Of a DNA stretch of 64,000 bases, positions 7,108-15,139 are shown piece by piece (positions within the stretch are counted from its first letter, which is position 1; each line of letters begins with the position of its first letter). The DNA is taken from contig PBQA01000013.1 in the NCBI GenBank assembly GCA_002724925.1, positions 186,001-250,000 on the forward strand, in the 5' to 3' direction. Below the pieces are notes generated by a model. That model did not search any database and had not been told where the DNA came from. It saw only the letters and a list, made by a program, of their open reading frames with translations. The position numbers were made by a program, and so were the translations under genes. The stretch is from Oceanospirillaceae bacterium (GTDB taxonomy: Bacteria > Pseudomonadota > Gammaproteobacteria > Pseudomonadales > Oceanobacteraceae).

Positions 7108-7218
7108 CCCCTTCGCCGCCTTTACATCCGGCACACTATCACCCCATCAGGTTTTGTAACTCACTGATTCCAATGGGTTATTTATTATTGATAAGTTTCA
7201 TAGTGTGCATGCTCGTTT
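7088..7218 (+). repeat. Two 17-bp direct repeats 114 bp apart
   Basis: AGTGTGCATGCGCGTTT at 7088-7104 recurs as AGTGTGCATGCTCGTTT at 7202-7218 with one mismatch. A third, inverted copy of the ATAGTGTGC core lies at 7131-7139. They fill most of the gene-free stretch between the first cassette gene and dinB (6940-7334), which otherwise shows only the hairpin element and the LexA box. Confidence 0.75.
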
Positions 7219-7268
7219 TGCCCTGATCCTGCAAATGAGCAATGAATTTAACGGTGTTGCGAACTATA

Positions 7269-7284
7269 CTGTTTATGTATACAG
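7269..7284 (+). promoter_or_regulatory. LexA (SOS) box upstream of dinB
   Basis: CTGTTTATGTATACAG matches the gammaproteobacterial LexA consensus CTG-N10-CAG, with an AT-rich interior close to CTGTATATATATACAG. It lies 51 bases before the chosen dinB start, where it would block a promoter made of TTGCGA (7257-7262) and TACAGT (7280-7285). It implies induction of dinB by DNA damage. Confidence 0.88.
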
Positions 7285-7334
7285 TGTTTTCTTATGAGCA
7301 TTTGCCCGTGTGTCTGGGCAGGAGTGACGTACCC

Positions 7335-8378
7335 ATGAGTGAGCCTGGCCGTAAGGTATTGCATATCGACTGTGACTGCTTTTTCGCGGCGGTTGAGATG
7401 CGTGAGCAGCCGCATCTGCGTGATGTGCCGATTGCGATTGGTGGTGAGTCTGACCGGCGCGGTGTTATCGCGACCTGTAATTATCCGGCTCGGGCATTTG
7501 GGGTTCGCTCAGCGATGGCGACGGCGACGGCACGGCGTCTTTGCCCGGATCTTGTGTTGCTGCGTGGTCGTATGGAGCTGTACCGTGAGGTTTCTGCTCA
7601 GGTGATGGATATTCTGAGGCAGTATTCTCCGTTGCTTGAGCAAGTGTCGGTTGATGAGGCCTATCTTGAGTTAGATCCGGATCATCAGGCGAGTATGATT
7701 GCGTCTGAAATTCGTGAGCGCGTCAGGCATGAGTTGGGTATCAGTGTGTCGGTGGGTGGTGCGCCCAATAAGTTTCTGGCTAAGGTCGCGAGTGACTGGA
7801 ATAAGCCCGACGGTCAGAAGATGATCCCTCCGCAGGAGGTGGATGAGTTTGTGAAGGCATTGCCCGTTGGGCGCATACCGGGTATCGGCCCTGCGCTTCA
7901 GGCACGTTTGAAGGTGTTGGGCATAGAAACCTGCGACGATGCCCGAGCCTGGGATCTTAATGAGTTGGTTCGCCGTTTTGGTCGCTCGGGTGTGCATTTA
8001 TACCAGCGTTGTCGGGGGCAGGATAACCGGCCATTGAGCATGGATCGTGAGCGAAAATCAGTCAGTGTCGAACGTACCTATGCTCAGGATAAAACCCGCC
8101 ACGAAGAATGTGTGGCTGAGGTCGCGGCTCTCTACGAAAAATGGCAGGAGAGGGTGAGCCGAACCCCCTGGAAACCGGAGGCTCTGGCGCCTTTCGTAAA
8201 AGTGAAGTTTGCTGATTTTACCCAGACCACCATGGCGGATATTCAGGAATCGGCAACGCCTGAAGGGTTTCAGCGGTTGTTGTTGCAGGCTCTTAAACGT
8301 GAGGATAAGCCTGTACGCCTGTTAGGTATCGGTGGGCGTTTTCCTCAGGTCAGTGAGAAGCAGCTGAATCTGTTCTGA
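7335..8378 (+). CDS. dinB: DNA polymerase IV (Y-family, DinB)
   Basis: Error-prone translesion polymerase of 347 residues, close to the usual 350. It shows the Y-family active site: HIDCDCFFAAVE near the N-terminus and SVDEAYLE with the catalytic Asp-Glu pair, followed by the helix-hairpin-helix region (GRIPGIGPALQARL) and a little-finger domain. The C-terminal QLNLF fits the beta-clamp binding peptide. An upstream in-frame start at 7242 is rejected because the frame would run through the LexA box. The ATG at 7335 has AGGAG about ten bases upstream and starts MSEPGRKVLHID, as in homologues. Confidence 0.95.
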   Translation: MSEPGRKVLHIDCDCFFAAVEMREQPHLRDVPIAIGGESDRRGVIATCNYPARAFGVRSAMATATARRLCPDLVLLRGRMELYREVSAQVMDILRQYSPLLEQVSVDEAYLELDPDHQASMIASEIRERVRHELGISVSVGGAPNKFLAKVASDWNKPDGQKMIPPQEVDEFVKALPVGRIPGIGPALQARLKVLGIETCDDARAWDLNELVRRFGRSGVHLYQRCRGQDNRPLSMDRERKSVSVERTYAQDKTRHEECVAEVAALYEKWQERVSRTPWKPEALAPFVKVKFADFTQTTMADIQESATPEGFQRLLLQALKREDKPVRLLGIGGRFPQVSEKQLNLF

Positions 8379-8416
8379 AGCTTGTATCGCGCTATATCCT
8401 TTAGAAGCTGCGCATG

Positions 8417-8461
8417 TGCGACAACCTGTCGCATTTCCTCTTTGCTGTACGTCACTATAAT
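8417..8461 (+). promoter_or_regulatory. Palindromic operator and -10 element ahead of the mbnP-mbnH unit
   Basis: TGCGACAACCTGTCGCA (8417-8433) is a perfect 6+5+6 inverted repeat. A TATAAT hexamer follows at 8456-8461, so the palindrome covers or abuts the -35 position, for which there is only a weak hexamer. GTCGCA recurs at 8464-8469. This suggests control by a DNA-binding regulator, perhaps metal-responsive given the genes downstream; the regulator is not identified. Confidence 0.5.
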
Positions 8462-8496
8462 TCGTCGCACTTGAAACCTACTGACAGGATGACATC

Positions 8497-9546
8497 GTGC
8501 GCCGACCATTTACTTCTGCTCTTCCTTCTTTACTTCAGGCTTCTTTTCTTCAGGCTTCTTTCTTTCGGCCTTCTTTTTCACTTGCTGCTGTTCTCTCTTC
8601 AGCGGTTTTGCTGACGGCGTGCGGTGGTGACAGCAGTTCATCGACAGAAATTGTTGGGCCTCGTGAAATTTCAGCCACGATTCCGTTTGCTGCCGTCGTT
8701 GGTGATGCCAGTGTTGAATGTGGTGAGGATTACCTGAACGTGGGTAGCGATGCCACGACCGTTAGTTTTGTCGATTTTCGTTTCTATGTTCACGATTTTA
8801 AGCTGGTCACGGATGCTGGTACTGAAATTAACGTCAGCCTTGATGATGTATTGACCGACGGTTCAGATGAGAGCAGCCCGTCCCAGAACAGCCGCGTCGC
8901 TCAGCTCGATTTTCGTGACACTTTGGGGTGCGAAGCAGACGCCGATGCAAACCCGAACTTCAACGATGGTGTGCAAGTCAACGCGACGGTTGAAGAAGGC
9001 GTAACGGTCACGGCCATTCGCTTTACCTTGGGAGTACCGTTTGATCTGAACCACAAGGATCAGGCAGCGGCCGAGGAGCCTTTGCGCAACCCGGGCCGGG
9101 CGTCGGGCGCGGGCTGGAACTGGCAGGGCGGCTATAAGTTCACGGGCATTGATGTGGCTCCAGTCGGTGGCTGGACTGACCCGCAAGACGGCGAGCGTAC
9201 CGGCAATCGTTGGAATATGCACCTGGGTAGCACGGGTTGCCCAGTGTCGGTATCCGATCTGGAGTCGGGCACCGAGCCAGAAACCTGTGAAAATCCTAAC
9301 CGCCCTGAAATCACGATTGAGCTTGGCGCTATTGATGTCGAGCAGGCTGAGATCGTGATCGATTACGCGGCGCTGGTCAGTGGCGTCAGCGTGGCACAGG
9401 ACGAGGGTGGTGCTCCGGGATGTATGTCTGGCACGACCGACCCAGAGTGTGGGGTTGTATTTGCTAATCTGGGTTTAGCCTGGGGCGAAAATGCAGAGTC
9501 TGAACAATCGGTATTTTCCGTACGTGAGAAAGCAGCCGCTGAGTGA
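8497..9546 (+). CDS. mbnP: MbnP-like copper-binding lipoprotein (metallo-mystery pair four-Cys family)
   Basis: A 349-residue predicted lipoprotein; GTG start with AGGA just upstream, lipobox LLTAC at residues 38-42. The mature part has six cysteines likely in three pairs (75/145, 248/264, 309/318) and the family motif MHLGSTGC near 241-248, plus tryptophans at 207, 209, 226 and 239. It fits the MbnP family, encoded next to an MbnH di-heme enzyme. In methanotrophs MbnH oxidises a Trp of MbnP to kynurenine and MbnP binds copper. Location would be the periplasmic face of a membrane. Residues 13-27 arise from a 15-bp triplication (LQASF, LQASF, FRPSF). Confidence 0.85.
   Translation: MRRPFTSALPSLLQASFLQASFFRPSFSLAAVLSSAVLLTACGGDSSSSTEIVGPREISATIPFAAVVGDASVECGEDYLNVGSDATTVSFVDFRFYVHDFKLVTDAGTEINVSLDDVLTDGSDESSPSQNSRVAQLDFRDTLGCEADADANPNFNDGVQVNATVEEGVTVTAIRFTLGVPFDLNHKDQAAAEEPLRNPGRASGAGWNWQGGYKFTGIDVAPVGGWTDPQDGERTGNRWNMHLGSTGCPVSVSDLESGTEPETCENPNRPEITIELGAIDVEQAEIVIDYAALVSGVSVAQDEGGAPGCMSGTTDPECGVVFANLGLAWGENAESEQSVFSVREKAAAE
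8533..8577 (+). repeat. Three 15-bp tandem units in the mbnP signal-peptide codons
   Basis: Units at 8533-8547, 8548-8562 and 8563-8577; the first two differ only in the last base, the third is diverged. They keep frame and encode LQASF, LQASF and FRPSF ahead of the hydrophobic core. Confidence 0.85.
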
Positions 9547-10727
9547 TCAGATCTGTGTTTGCTGTGTTCAGAATTAACGTTACCGGATTATTCGCTCTTG
9601 TTGCAGCCACTCTGTTTCTGAGTGGTTGCCAGACAGAGAGCCAGACGCTCGTCGACGATGCCGGTGCGCGTGAGTCGGCGTTCGACTGGCGTGTTCCTGC
9701 ATCGGTTCCTTTGCCGTATGAGCCGGACGATAACCCAATGACGGAAGAAAAATTCCAGTTGGGGCGTCATTTATTTTATGACGCACGGCTCTCGGTAAAT
9801 GGTGAAATCAGTTGTGCCAGCTGCCATGAACAGGCCCGCGCTTTCAGCGATGGTCAACAGCACCCAAGCGGTGCGACGGGTGAAGTCCATCCGCGCAATA
9901 GTCAGTCACTGACCAATGCCGCGTATTTTAATAACCTCACCTGGGGCAACCCAGCTCTGGCCACAATCGAGCAGCAGGTTATGTTGCCACTCTTTGGTGA
10001 GTCGCCGATCGAGCATGGTATCAATGAGGATAATTTCGAACAGATTCTGATGTCGATTCAGGCAGACGAAACGTATCTGCGTTTATACGCCGAGGCGTTT
10101 CCTGAGCAGGACGAGCCGTTGTTAGGCGAGCTGGCCTGGGATAACTCGGTAAAAGCCATTGCCTCGTTTGTGCGTGGGATGACGTCGTTCGACAGCGCCT
10201 TTGACCGTGGCGAAATGAGCGACGCTGCGAAACGTGGCGAAGCTTTATTTAACAGCGAGCGTCTGGAGTGCTTCCATTGCCACGACGGGTATAACTTCAG
10301 TGATGCGACCATTGATCGCGGTGTCACTTTTCTTGAGCCGTTGTTTCACAATACCGGTCTCTACAATATTGACGGTATGGGGGCCTACCCAGACCCGAAT
10401 ACCGGCCGCCATGAGGTGACGGGCAACCCCGATCACATGGGGCAGTTCCGCACTCCATCATTGCGCAATGTCGCCGTAACCGCGCCGTACAATCACGATG
10501 GTTCGGTGCCGACGCTTGAGGGCGTGATTCGTAATTATGCCGCAGGCGGTCGTGTTATTGCGTCAGGTGAACATGCCGGCGACGGGCGAATGAACCCTTT
10601 AAAGGATGGCGTGTTGGTGTCGTTCCAGATTACCGACGCCGAGGTCGATGATCTGGTGGCATTTCTTGAATCTCTGACGGACGACGCTTTCCTCACTGAT
10701 CCCCGGTTTTCTGATCCGTGGCGCTGA
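9543..10727 (+). CDS. mbnH: MbnH-like di-heme cytochrome c peroxidase family enzyme
   Basis: A 394-residue predicted lipoprotein (LFLSGC, Cys 29) of the MauG/CcpA di-heme superfamily, with heme-binding CASCH at 91-95 and CFHCH at 243-247. Segments such as FRTPSLRNVAVTAPYNHDG are typical of the C-terminal heme domain. MbnH enzymes use peroxide to reach a bis-Fe(IV) state and oxidise a tryptophan of the partner MbnP. The GTG start overlaps the mbnP stop (GTGA), so translation is coupled, strongly supporting a working pair. Expected in the periplasm, attached to a membrane. Confidence 0.88.
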   Translation: MIRSVFAVFRINVTGLFALVAATLFLSGCQTESQTLVDDAGARESAFDWRVPASVPLPYEPDDNPMTEEKFQLGRHLFYDARLSVNGEISCASCHEQARAFSDGQQHPSGATGEVHPRNSQSLTNAAYFNNLTWGNPALATIEQQVMLPLFGESPIEHGINEDNFEQILMSIQADETYLRLYAEAFPEQDEPLLGELAWDNSVKAIASFVRGMTSFDSAFDRGEMSDAAKRGEALFNSERLECFHCHDGYNFSDATIDRGVTFLEPLFHNTGLYNIDGMGAYPDPNTGRHEVTGNPDHMGQFRTPSLRNVAVTAPYNHDGSVPTLEGVIRNYAAGGRVIASGEHAGDGRMNPLKDGVLVSFQITDAEVDDLVAFLESLTDDAFLTDPRFSDPWR

Positions 10728-10770
10728 TCAGGCGCCAGACACTATTTTTGATTCGCTGGAAAACCATAAT

Positions 10771-12036
10771 ATGAAGATAACCCTGACTCCTTCTAAGCGT
10801 CTGGCCTGTGCGGCGGGGATGTCTGTCGTGTTAATTCTGCCGTCTCAGGCGTCTGCGCATTATATTCCCGCAGAGGGTGAGCCTGTGCAGGTTCACGGCA
10901 CGGTGATGACCACCTGGCGCTCTGCGTCGCCTGTTGACGAGTACGAGTTCTGGCAGATTCCTGGCACCTCTATGGGGGGCGATGCCTGGCCTGTGTCGCA
11001 GGGCGTGAGCCTCGATGAGGTATCTGTGATGGCGGCTAAGCGGCTTGATCAGAATACTTTCGTTAAGTTGGGAGTGAGCACGCACGATGGCAGTGATGGA
11101 CATCAGAGTGTAGGTATTGAGCACGCAAGCCTGGGGTTTGTCTGTTGTGATTCAAAAGGCCCATGGGTGGTCGAGGCTGGTCGTATGACTGCCGCATTTT
11201 CGCCAGAGTTGTTGGCGCACAGATCTGCTTCAGAGTTTACCGAGCCGTCGTTAATTGCCGATGTGTTTTTTGGTCGTCATTTTCATGATCAGGGCTTACG
11301 TGTGTGGCTGCACGAAACGGCTGGCTGGTCTGCTGGAGCAGAGATCTGGCAGGGAAAAGCGTTCCCTGCAACTGATGGTAGTGATGGCGGTGCCTGGGAT
11401 GCCTTTGCGCGCTACTCATTTTCTGTTGGTTCTGTCGATGCCAATATCGGCGCCTGGCATTACCGGGCTCAGGCCACGTCGCGTGCGGACCACAGATACG
11501 GCGGCGGGCATCAACATACACCCGTCGCCGCGCTGGGTGAGGTGGCTACGATATTTCCTGACGTGCGTTACACGGGTGATGTTGATCTCACCGGTGTTCA
11601 TGCGGGCAGCAGCGTTCGCATTGGCGCTGAATCTACGCTTGGAATTAAAGGGGCGTGGGCTCAGTTAAACATGGAGGGTGTGCTGCACGATTCAGGAAGT
11701 CGCGAAGCCGATATTGTCGCAGACCAGTATGCGGTTTGGTTGCAGCCCTATCTTACTTTGCACAACCATACGGTGTCGTTGCGTGCGGAGCGACTGGTCG
11801 CGGATAACACCCTGACGGGTGCCGCCGCTGCCACCTTAGGCGAAGGCGCTGGCCTGCTCAGTGAAGATGGCCACACCCCTGAACGTTTTTCACTGTCGTG
11901 GCTGTATCAGTGGCGCCCTCAGATCGAGTTCAGGGCTGAATATATTTCAGATCAGACGTTGCCTGAAGAGCAGGACCGCTTTGCGGTGGGGGTGGTGTGG
12001 CAGGGGAGTCTATTGTCAGGGCATGCCGGTCATTAA
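10771..12036 (+). CDS. Putative outer-membrane beta-barrel protein linked to mbnP/mbnH
   Basis: A 421-residue protein with a cleavable signal peptide (ends SQASA, then HYIPAEGE). The rest alternates short amphipathic strands with Gly/Asp/His-rich turns, as in Gram-negative porin-like barrels, and ends in a strand (FAVGVVWQGSL). Histidines are unusually frequent (GHQSVGIEH, GRHFHDQ, GGGHQHTP), which could fit metal handling. It starts 43 bases after mbnH, on the same strand, so I take it as the third gene of the unit. The barrel call is from sequence texture; substrate and role are inference. Its stop lies in a short tandem duplication. Confidence 0.6.
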   Translation: MKITLTPSKRLACAAGMSVVLILPSQASAHYIPAEGEPVQVHGTVMTTWRSASPVDEYEFWQIPGTSMGGDAWPVSQGVSLDEVSVMAAKRLDQNTFVKLGVSTHDGSDGHQSVGIEHASLGFVCCDSKGPWVVEAGRMTAAFSPELLAHRSASEFTEPSLIADVFFGRHFHDQGLRVWLHETAGWSAGAEIWQGKAFPATDGSDGGAWDAFARYSFSVGSVDANIGAWHYRAQATSRADHRYGGGHQHTPVAALGEVATIFPDVRYTGDVDLTGVHAGSSVRIGAESTLGIKGAWAQLNMEGVLHDSGSREADIVADQYAVWLQPYLTLHNHTVSLRAERLVADNTLTGAAAATLGEGAGLLSEDGHTPERFSLSWLYQWRPQIEFRAEYISDQTLPEEQDRFAVGVVWQGSLLSGHAGH

Positions 12037-12063
12037 GCGGCATGTCCGTCATTAAGCGGCATG
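12029..12063 (+). repeat. 16-bp unit repeated at the 3' end of the barrel gene
   Basis: GTCATTAAGCGGCATG occurs at 12029-12044 and exactly again at 12048-12063. The first copy contains the TAA stop of the barrel gene. A partial third match (GCATGCC) lies just before, giving a small tandem array. Confidence 0.85.
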
Positions 12064-12075
12064 CCTTAGAGCAGC

Positions 12076-12660
12076 TTAGCCCATCAGGTCTGCAAACATT
12101 CCCAGCGGAAACAGCAGCAGTGATGTCCAGCTGAGGATAATCCCTAACGCAGCTCCGACGGCAACGTCGGTTGGGTAGTGCATGCCAAGGATGACGCGTG
12201 ACAGAGCAACCAGAAACGCGAAAGGCACAACGATGTACGCCAGCGGCGGGTATGCCCAAGTGAAGAGGACAGCAAAATTCACGGCATTCATGGTATGACC
12301 CGACGGAAAGCTGTATTTATCCAACGGGGCTGTGTGTGCGTGAATGTCCGGAAATGAAATAAACGGGCGCTTACGTACCAGGCGATTTTTCAGCTGGCTG
12401 TAGATCAGAATGCAGACCAACCCAGCGACTGTGATATGGCCAAGTTTTGCCAGACCTTCCATGCCCGCCAGCAGAGGCAGAGCAAGCGCCAGTGAATACC
12501 AGAAAACACCATCGCCCAGACGGCTGATACCTTTAAAAAACAGGCGGATAGCCCGCATGTGCCCCATACGGTTGAGGCGTTGGCAGAGGCTTAGTTCAAA
12601 GTGATCCGCTTTGCGGAATAGAAACTCGGCTCTTGCTTCGCGCTGCTTCAGAATGTCCAT
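12076..12660 (-). CDS. PAP2 family lipid phosphatase
   Basis: A 194-residue inner-membrane protein with the full phosphatidic acid phosphatase type 2 signature: KNRLVRKRP (residues 91-99), PSGH (119-122) and SRVILGMHYPTD (154-165), which supply the nucleophilic His and charge relay. Several hydrophobic segments surround them. Such enzymes remove phosphate from lipid phosphates, including undecaprenyl pyrophosphate and phosphatidylglycerol phosphate. Its start lies 65 bases inside the 3' end of the upstream glycosyltransferase gene, so the two form a tight operon and may act in the same lipid or glycolipid pathway (inference). Confidence 0.9.
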   Translation of the reverse strand: MDILKQREARAEFLFRKADHFELSLCQRLNRMGHMRAIRLFFKGISRLGDGVFWYSLALALPLLAGMEGLAKLGHITVAGLVCILIYSQLKNRLVRKRPFISFPDIHAHTAPLDKYSFPSGHTMNAVNFAVLFTWAYPPLAYIVVPFAFLVALSRVILGMHYPTDVAVGAALGIILSWTSLLLFPLGMFADLMG

Positions 12661-13825
12661 TGCTTGTTACCTCTGTCTGAGCTGCAGCCAGATGCTGCAG
12701 AAACTCACTGATAATGCTGTCCCATGAAATGCCTTGAGCAATGTCGCGGGCGTTTTTACGAATATGTTTGAGCAGGTTCGGGCGCTCGCTGAGCGACAGA
12801 GCGGCACGTATGAAGGCCTGTTCATCGCCAAACGGTGGCAGCATCGCGCTGTCTTCGTCCTGAGTGTGTTCGTGGGCGGCGGCGTAATCGAAACTGACAA
12901 CGCCCAGTTGGCTGGCGAGTGCTTCGGTGACGACGTTGCCAAAGGTGTCGGTCAGGCTTGGAAACAGAAAAATATCGCCGCTGGCGTAATAGCGGGAGAG
13001 TTCTTCTCCACGGCGGATACCCGCGCAGATAATCTCAGGATGACGCTGACGAATGCTTTCCAGTTCAGGTCCGTCGCCTACCAGTACCAGGCGAATGCTG
13101 TTGTCCTGATTTTTCAGTTCTTCGTAGGTGCGCACTACCAGCTGCAGATTCTTTTCTGCTGCAATGCGTCCCACGTAGAGAAGGACTGGCGTGTCATCAT
13201 TAACACCCCAGCTGGCCCGCAATTCCTGGTTACGATGTTCAGGCGAGAATTGTTCGCTGTTTACGCCGCGTGCCATGACGCTGACGCGTTCGAAACCGTG
13301 ACTGTTTAATTCGTCGGCCTGCGCCTGTGTTGGCACCAAAGTGGCGGCTGTATTGTTGTGGAACCAACGCATGTAGCGGTAGCCCAGGTTCTCGATAAGG
13401 CCGAGTCGGTAGTGTTTGCCATACTGGTGGAAATTCGTATGGAAGCCGCTGACAACGCCGGTGCCGAGTTTTTCTGCCGCTTTACAGGCAGCCCAGCCCA
13501 ACGGACCTTCGGTAGCTACATAAATGGCTTGAGGGTTGAAATTCTTCAGAGCGGAAAGAACACGGCGGTAGTAGGGCAGGCCGAACTTAAGTTCTGGGTA
13601 GCCAGGAATCGGTAAGCCCGGAAGAGTAAGAGAATACTCGTCGCCGTGATCATGCTTATTCTGGCGCGGTCGAATAATCTGAACTTCGATACCGCGTGCT
13701 CGCATGCCGGATACCAGAGTCGCCAGTGTGTGCGCTACGCCGTTGACTTCGGGGGCGTAGGTTTCGGTCACAATGGTGATTCTTGAGAGCTCTGGTGTCA
13801 TCGCATTTGCCTGTTCTTCGTGCAT
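12596..13825 (-). CDS. GT4 family glycosyltransferase (probable glycolipid synthesis)
   Basis: About 409 residues with a GT-B fold: N-terminal acceptor domain (ITIVTETYAPEVNGVAHTLA, GFHTNFHQYGKHY) and C-terminal nucleotide-sugar domain (LLYVGRIAAEKNLQLV, LVGDGPE, then TDTFGNVVTEALAS). It resembles the SQD2/mannosyltransferase branch that glycosylates lipids. The start is uncertain: ATG at 13825 or ATG at 13801 (MTPELSR), neither with a strong ribosome-binding site. The C-terminal tail after residue 380 is polar and variable. A clear paralogue lies at 24301-25467. The downstream PAP2 gene overlaps its 3' end. Confidence 0.85.
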   Translation of the reverse strand: MHEEQANAMTPELSRITIVTETYAPEVNGVAHTLATLVSGMRARGIEVQIIRPRQNKHDHGDEYSLTLPGLPIPGYPELKFGLPYYRRVLSALKNFNPQAIYVATEGPLGWAACKAAEKLGTGVVSGFHTNFHQYGKHYRLGLIENLGYRYMRWFHNNTAATLVPTQAQADELNSHGFERVSVMARGVNSEQFSPEHRNQELRASWGVNDDTPVLLYVGRIAAEKNLQLVVRTYEELKNQDNSIRLVLVGDGPELESIRQRHPEIICAGIRRGEELSRYYASGDIFLFPSLTDTFGNVVTEALASQLGVVSFDYAAAHEHTQDEDSAMLPPFGDEQAFIRAALSLSERPNLLKHIRKNARDIAQGISWDSIISEFLQHLAAAQTEVTSNGHSEAARSKSRVSIPQSGSL

Positions 13826-13921
13826 ATACACTACTTTGCAATTGCGATATGACAGAAAGGTTTCAGCTCGGTGAAGCTATGATGACGAAAAGAGAGGTTG
13901 TTTAAATTAAGTAAAATGCGG

Positions 13922-13947
13922 TGTGTGCCCTGTTAAAAGGGCACACA
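13922..13947 (-). terminator. Strong hairpin downstream of the AraC-type gene
   Basis: TGTGTGCCCT pairs perfectly with AGGGCACACA across a 6-base loop. It lies between the stop of the AraC-family gene and the next minus-strand gene. The T-run is weak, so termination strength is uncertain. Confidence 0.6.
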
Positions 13948-13955
13948 TTTAAGGC

Positions 13956-14984
13956 TCAGGGTTTACCTTCGCGGTAGTAAGAAGGTGCGTTTTGAGTCCA
14001 ACGACGGAATGCCTTGCGGAAGTTAGATGGGTCACTGTAACCGACCAGCGCGGCAATCTCTTCAATCGGCAGGTTCGAGCTGCGCAGGTATTCAATGGCC
14101 ATTTCTTTGCGCACTTCATCGAGAATACGCTGATACGACGTACCCACATCCTGCAGACTGCGGCTGAGTGTCCGGGTTGAGGTTGCCAGCTGGCTGGCGA
14201 CGTCGTCGACCGGCGGGAAGTGCCCAGGATTGCTCAGCAGTATGCGGCGTACCTTGGCAATGATGCCTTCTTTGGGGCCCATGCGTGCGAGGATTTCTTC
14301 ACACTGGCTCTCGGCCATAGCTGCCGTCGCTTTGTCGGCCATGACCAGTTTGAAGTCCAGTACGGTGTTATCAATGATGAACTCGGTACGAGGCTGATCA
14401 AATTTAACAGTGCAGTCGAAGAATTCTTTATAGCGGGCGGCGTATTCGGGTTCTGGGTGATTAAGGTGTACTTCAATCGGCTGGGCATCGTAGCGTCCGG
14501 TCAGGAAGCGGGCCAGCGTAGAAAAAGACGCCACAAACACATCACAGATCATGCGGTAGATGTGTTCGAACGGGATATGGCTGGTCAGGCGTACCGCCGA
14601 GGTTTCACCCAGGTTCATCACTTCAAAGGTGAACGCTGGGTCGACCAGTGTGTGGTATTTAATCCCCAGTTGCAGTGCACTGCGCAGGTCGGCACAGCTG
14701 AGAATGGCATAGCCCAGCATACCGAACTGGTTAATATTGATGGCTGCGCCGAGGTCCAGGCCGACACTGTCGTCCGGGTAGTTACGGATCAGGTTCTCAG
14801 CCAGAAATAACAGCTGTTGATAGGTCAGACGTGCAGATGGGTCATCCAGCACTTCAGCGCTGATGCCTGTGTTTTTCAGAAGGTCGTCACGGCTGACGCC
14901 TTTATCTTCGCCGACTTTCAGCATGGTGGCCGGAATGTTCACCGGTACCAGTGGATCTGTCAGACTCCAGGTGCCTCTGATCAT
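13956..14984 (-). CDS. AraC family transcriptional regulator (OruR/ArgR-like architecture)
   Basis: A 342-residue regulator. The N-terminal 200 residues match the arabinose-binding-like domain of the OruR/ArgR type (GLDLGAAININQFGMLGYAI). The C-terminal 90 residues hold two helix-turn-helix motifs (VASQLATSTRTLSRSLQ and IEEIAALVGYSDPSNFRKAF, then RRWTQNAPSYYR), as in AraC proteins. Ligand and targets are unknown. It is a single-gene unit with a hairpin downstream; the nearest plausible targets are its neighbours. Confidence 0.9.
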   Translation of the reverse strand: MIRGTWSLTDPLVPVNIPATMLKVGEDKGVSRDDLLKNTGISAEVLDDPSARLTYQQLLFLAENLIRNYPDDSVGLDLGAAININQFGMLGYAILSCADLRSALQLGIKYHTLVDPAFTFEVMNLGETSAVRLTSHIPFEHIYRMICDVFVASFSTLARFLTGRYDAQPIEVHLNHPEPEYAARYKEFFDCTVKFDQPRTEFIIDNTVLDFKLVMADKATAAMAESQCEEILARMGPKEGIIAKVRRILLSNPGHFPPVDDVASQLATSTRTLSRSLQDVGTSYQRILDEVRKEMAIEYLRSSNLPIEEIAALVGYSDPSNFRKAFRRWTQNAPSYYREGKP

Positions 14985-15139
14985 GGGGTATCCGTTTTAT
15001 TGTTATGCCTGTCGCTCAAGGCGTTAGGTTACACGATTCGGTGGTTTTTAATCACTGGCCGAATTTTAACGTGTTCGATGACGCCATACCTTACTATAAA
15101 GAGGGCATTTAACGCCATACGGCAATGTAACCAAATGTA

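Noticed and set aside
6940-7134. N-terminal extension of the first cassette gene
   Set aside because: The extra residues are translated from repeat and hairpin DNA; a good ribosome-binding site lies at the 6939 start.
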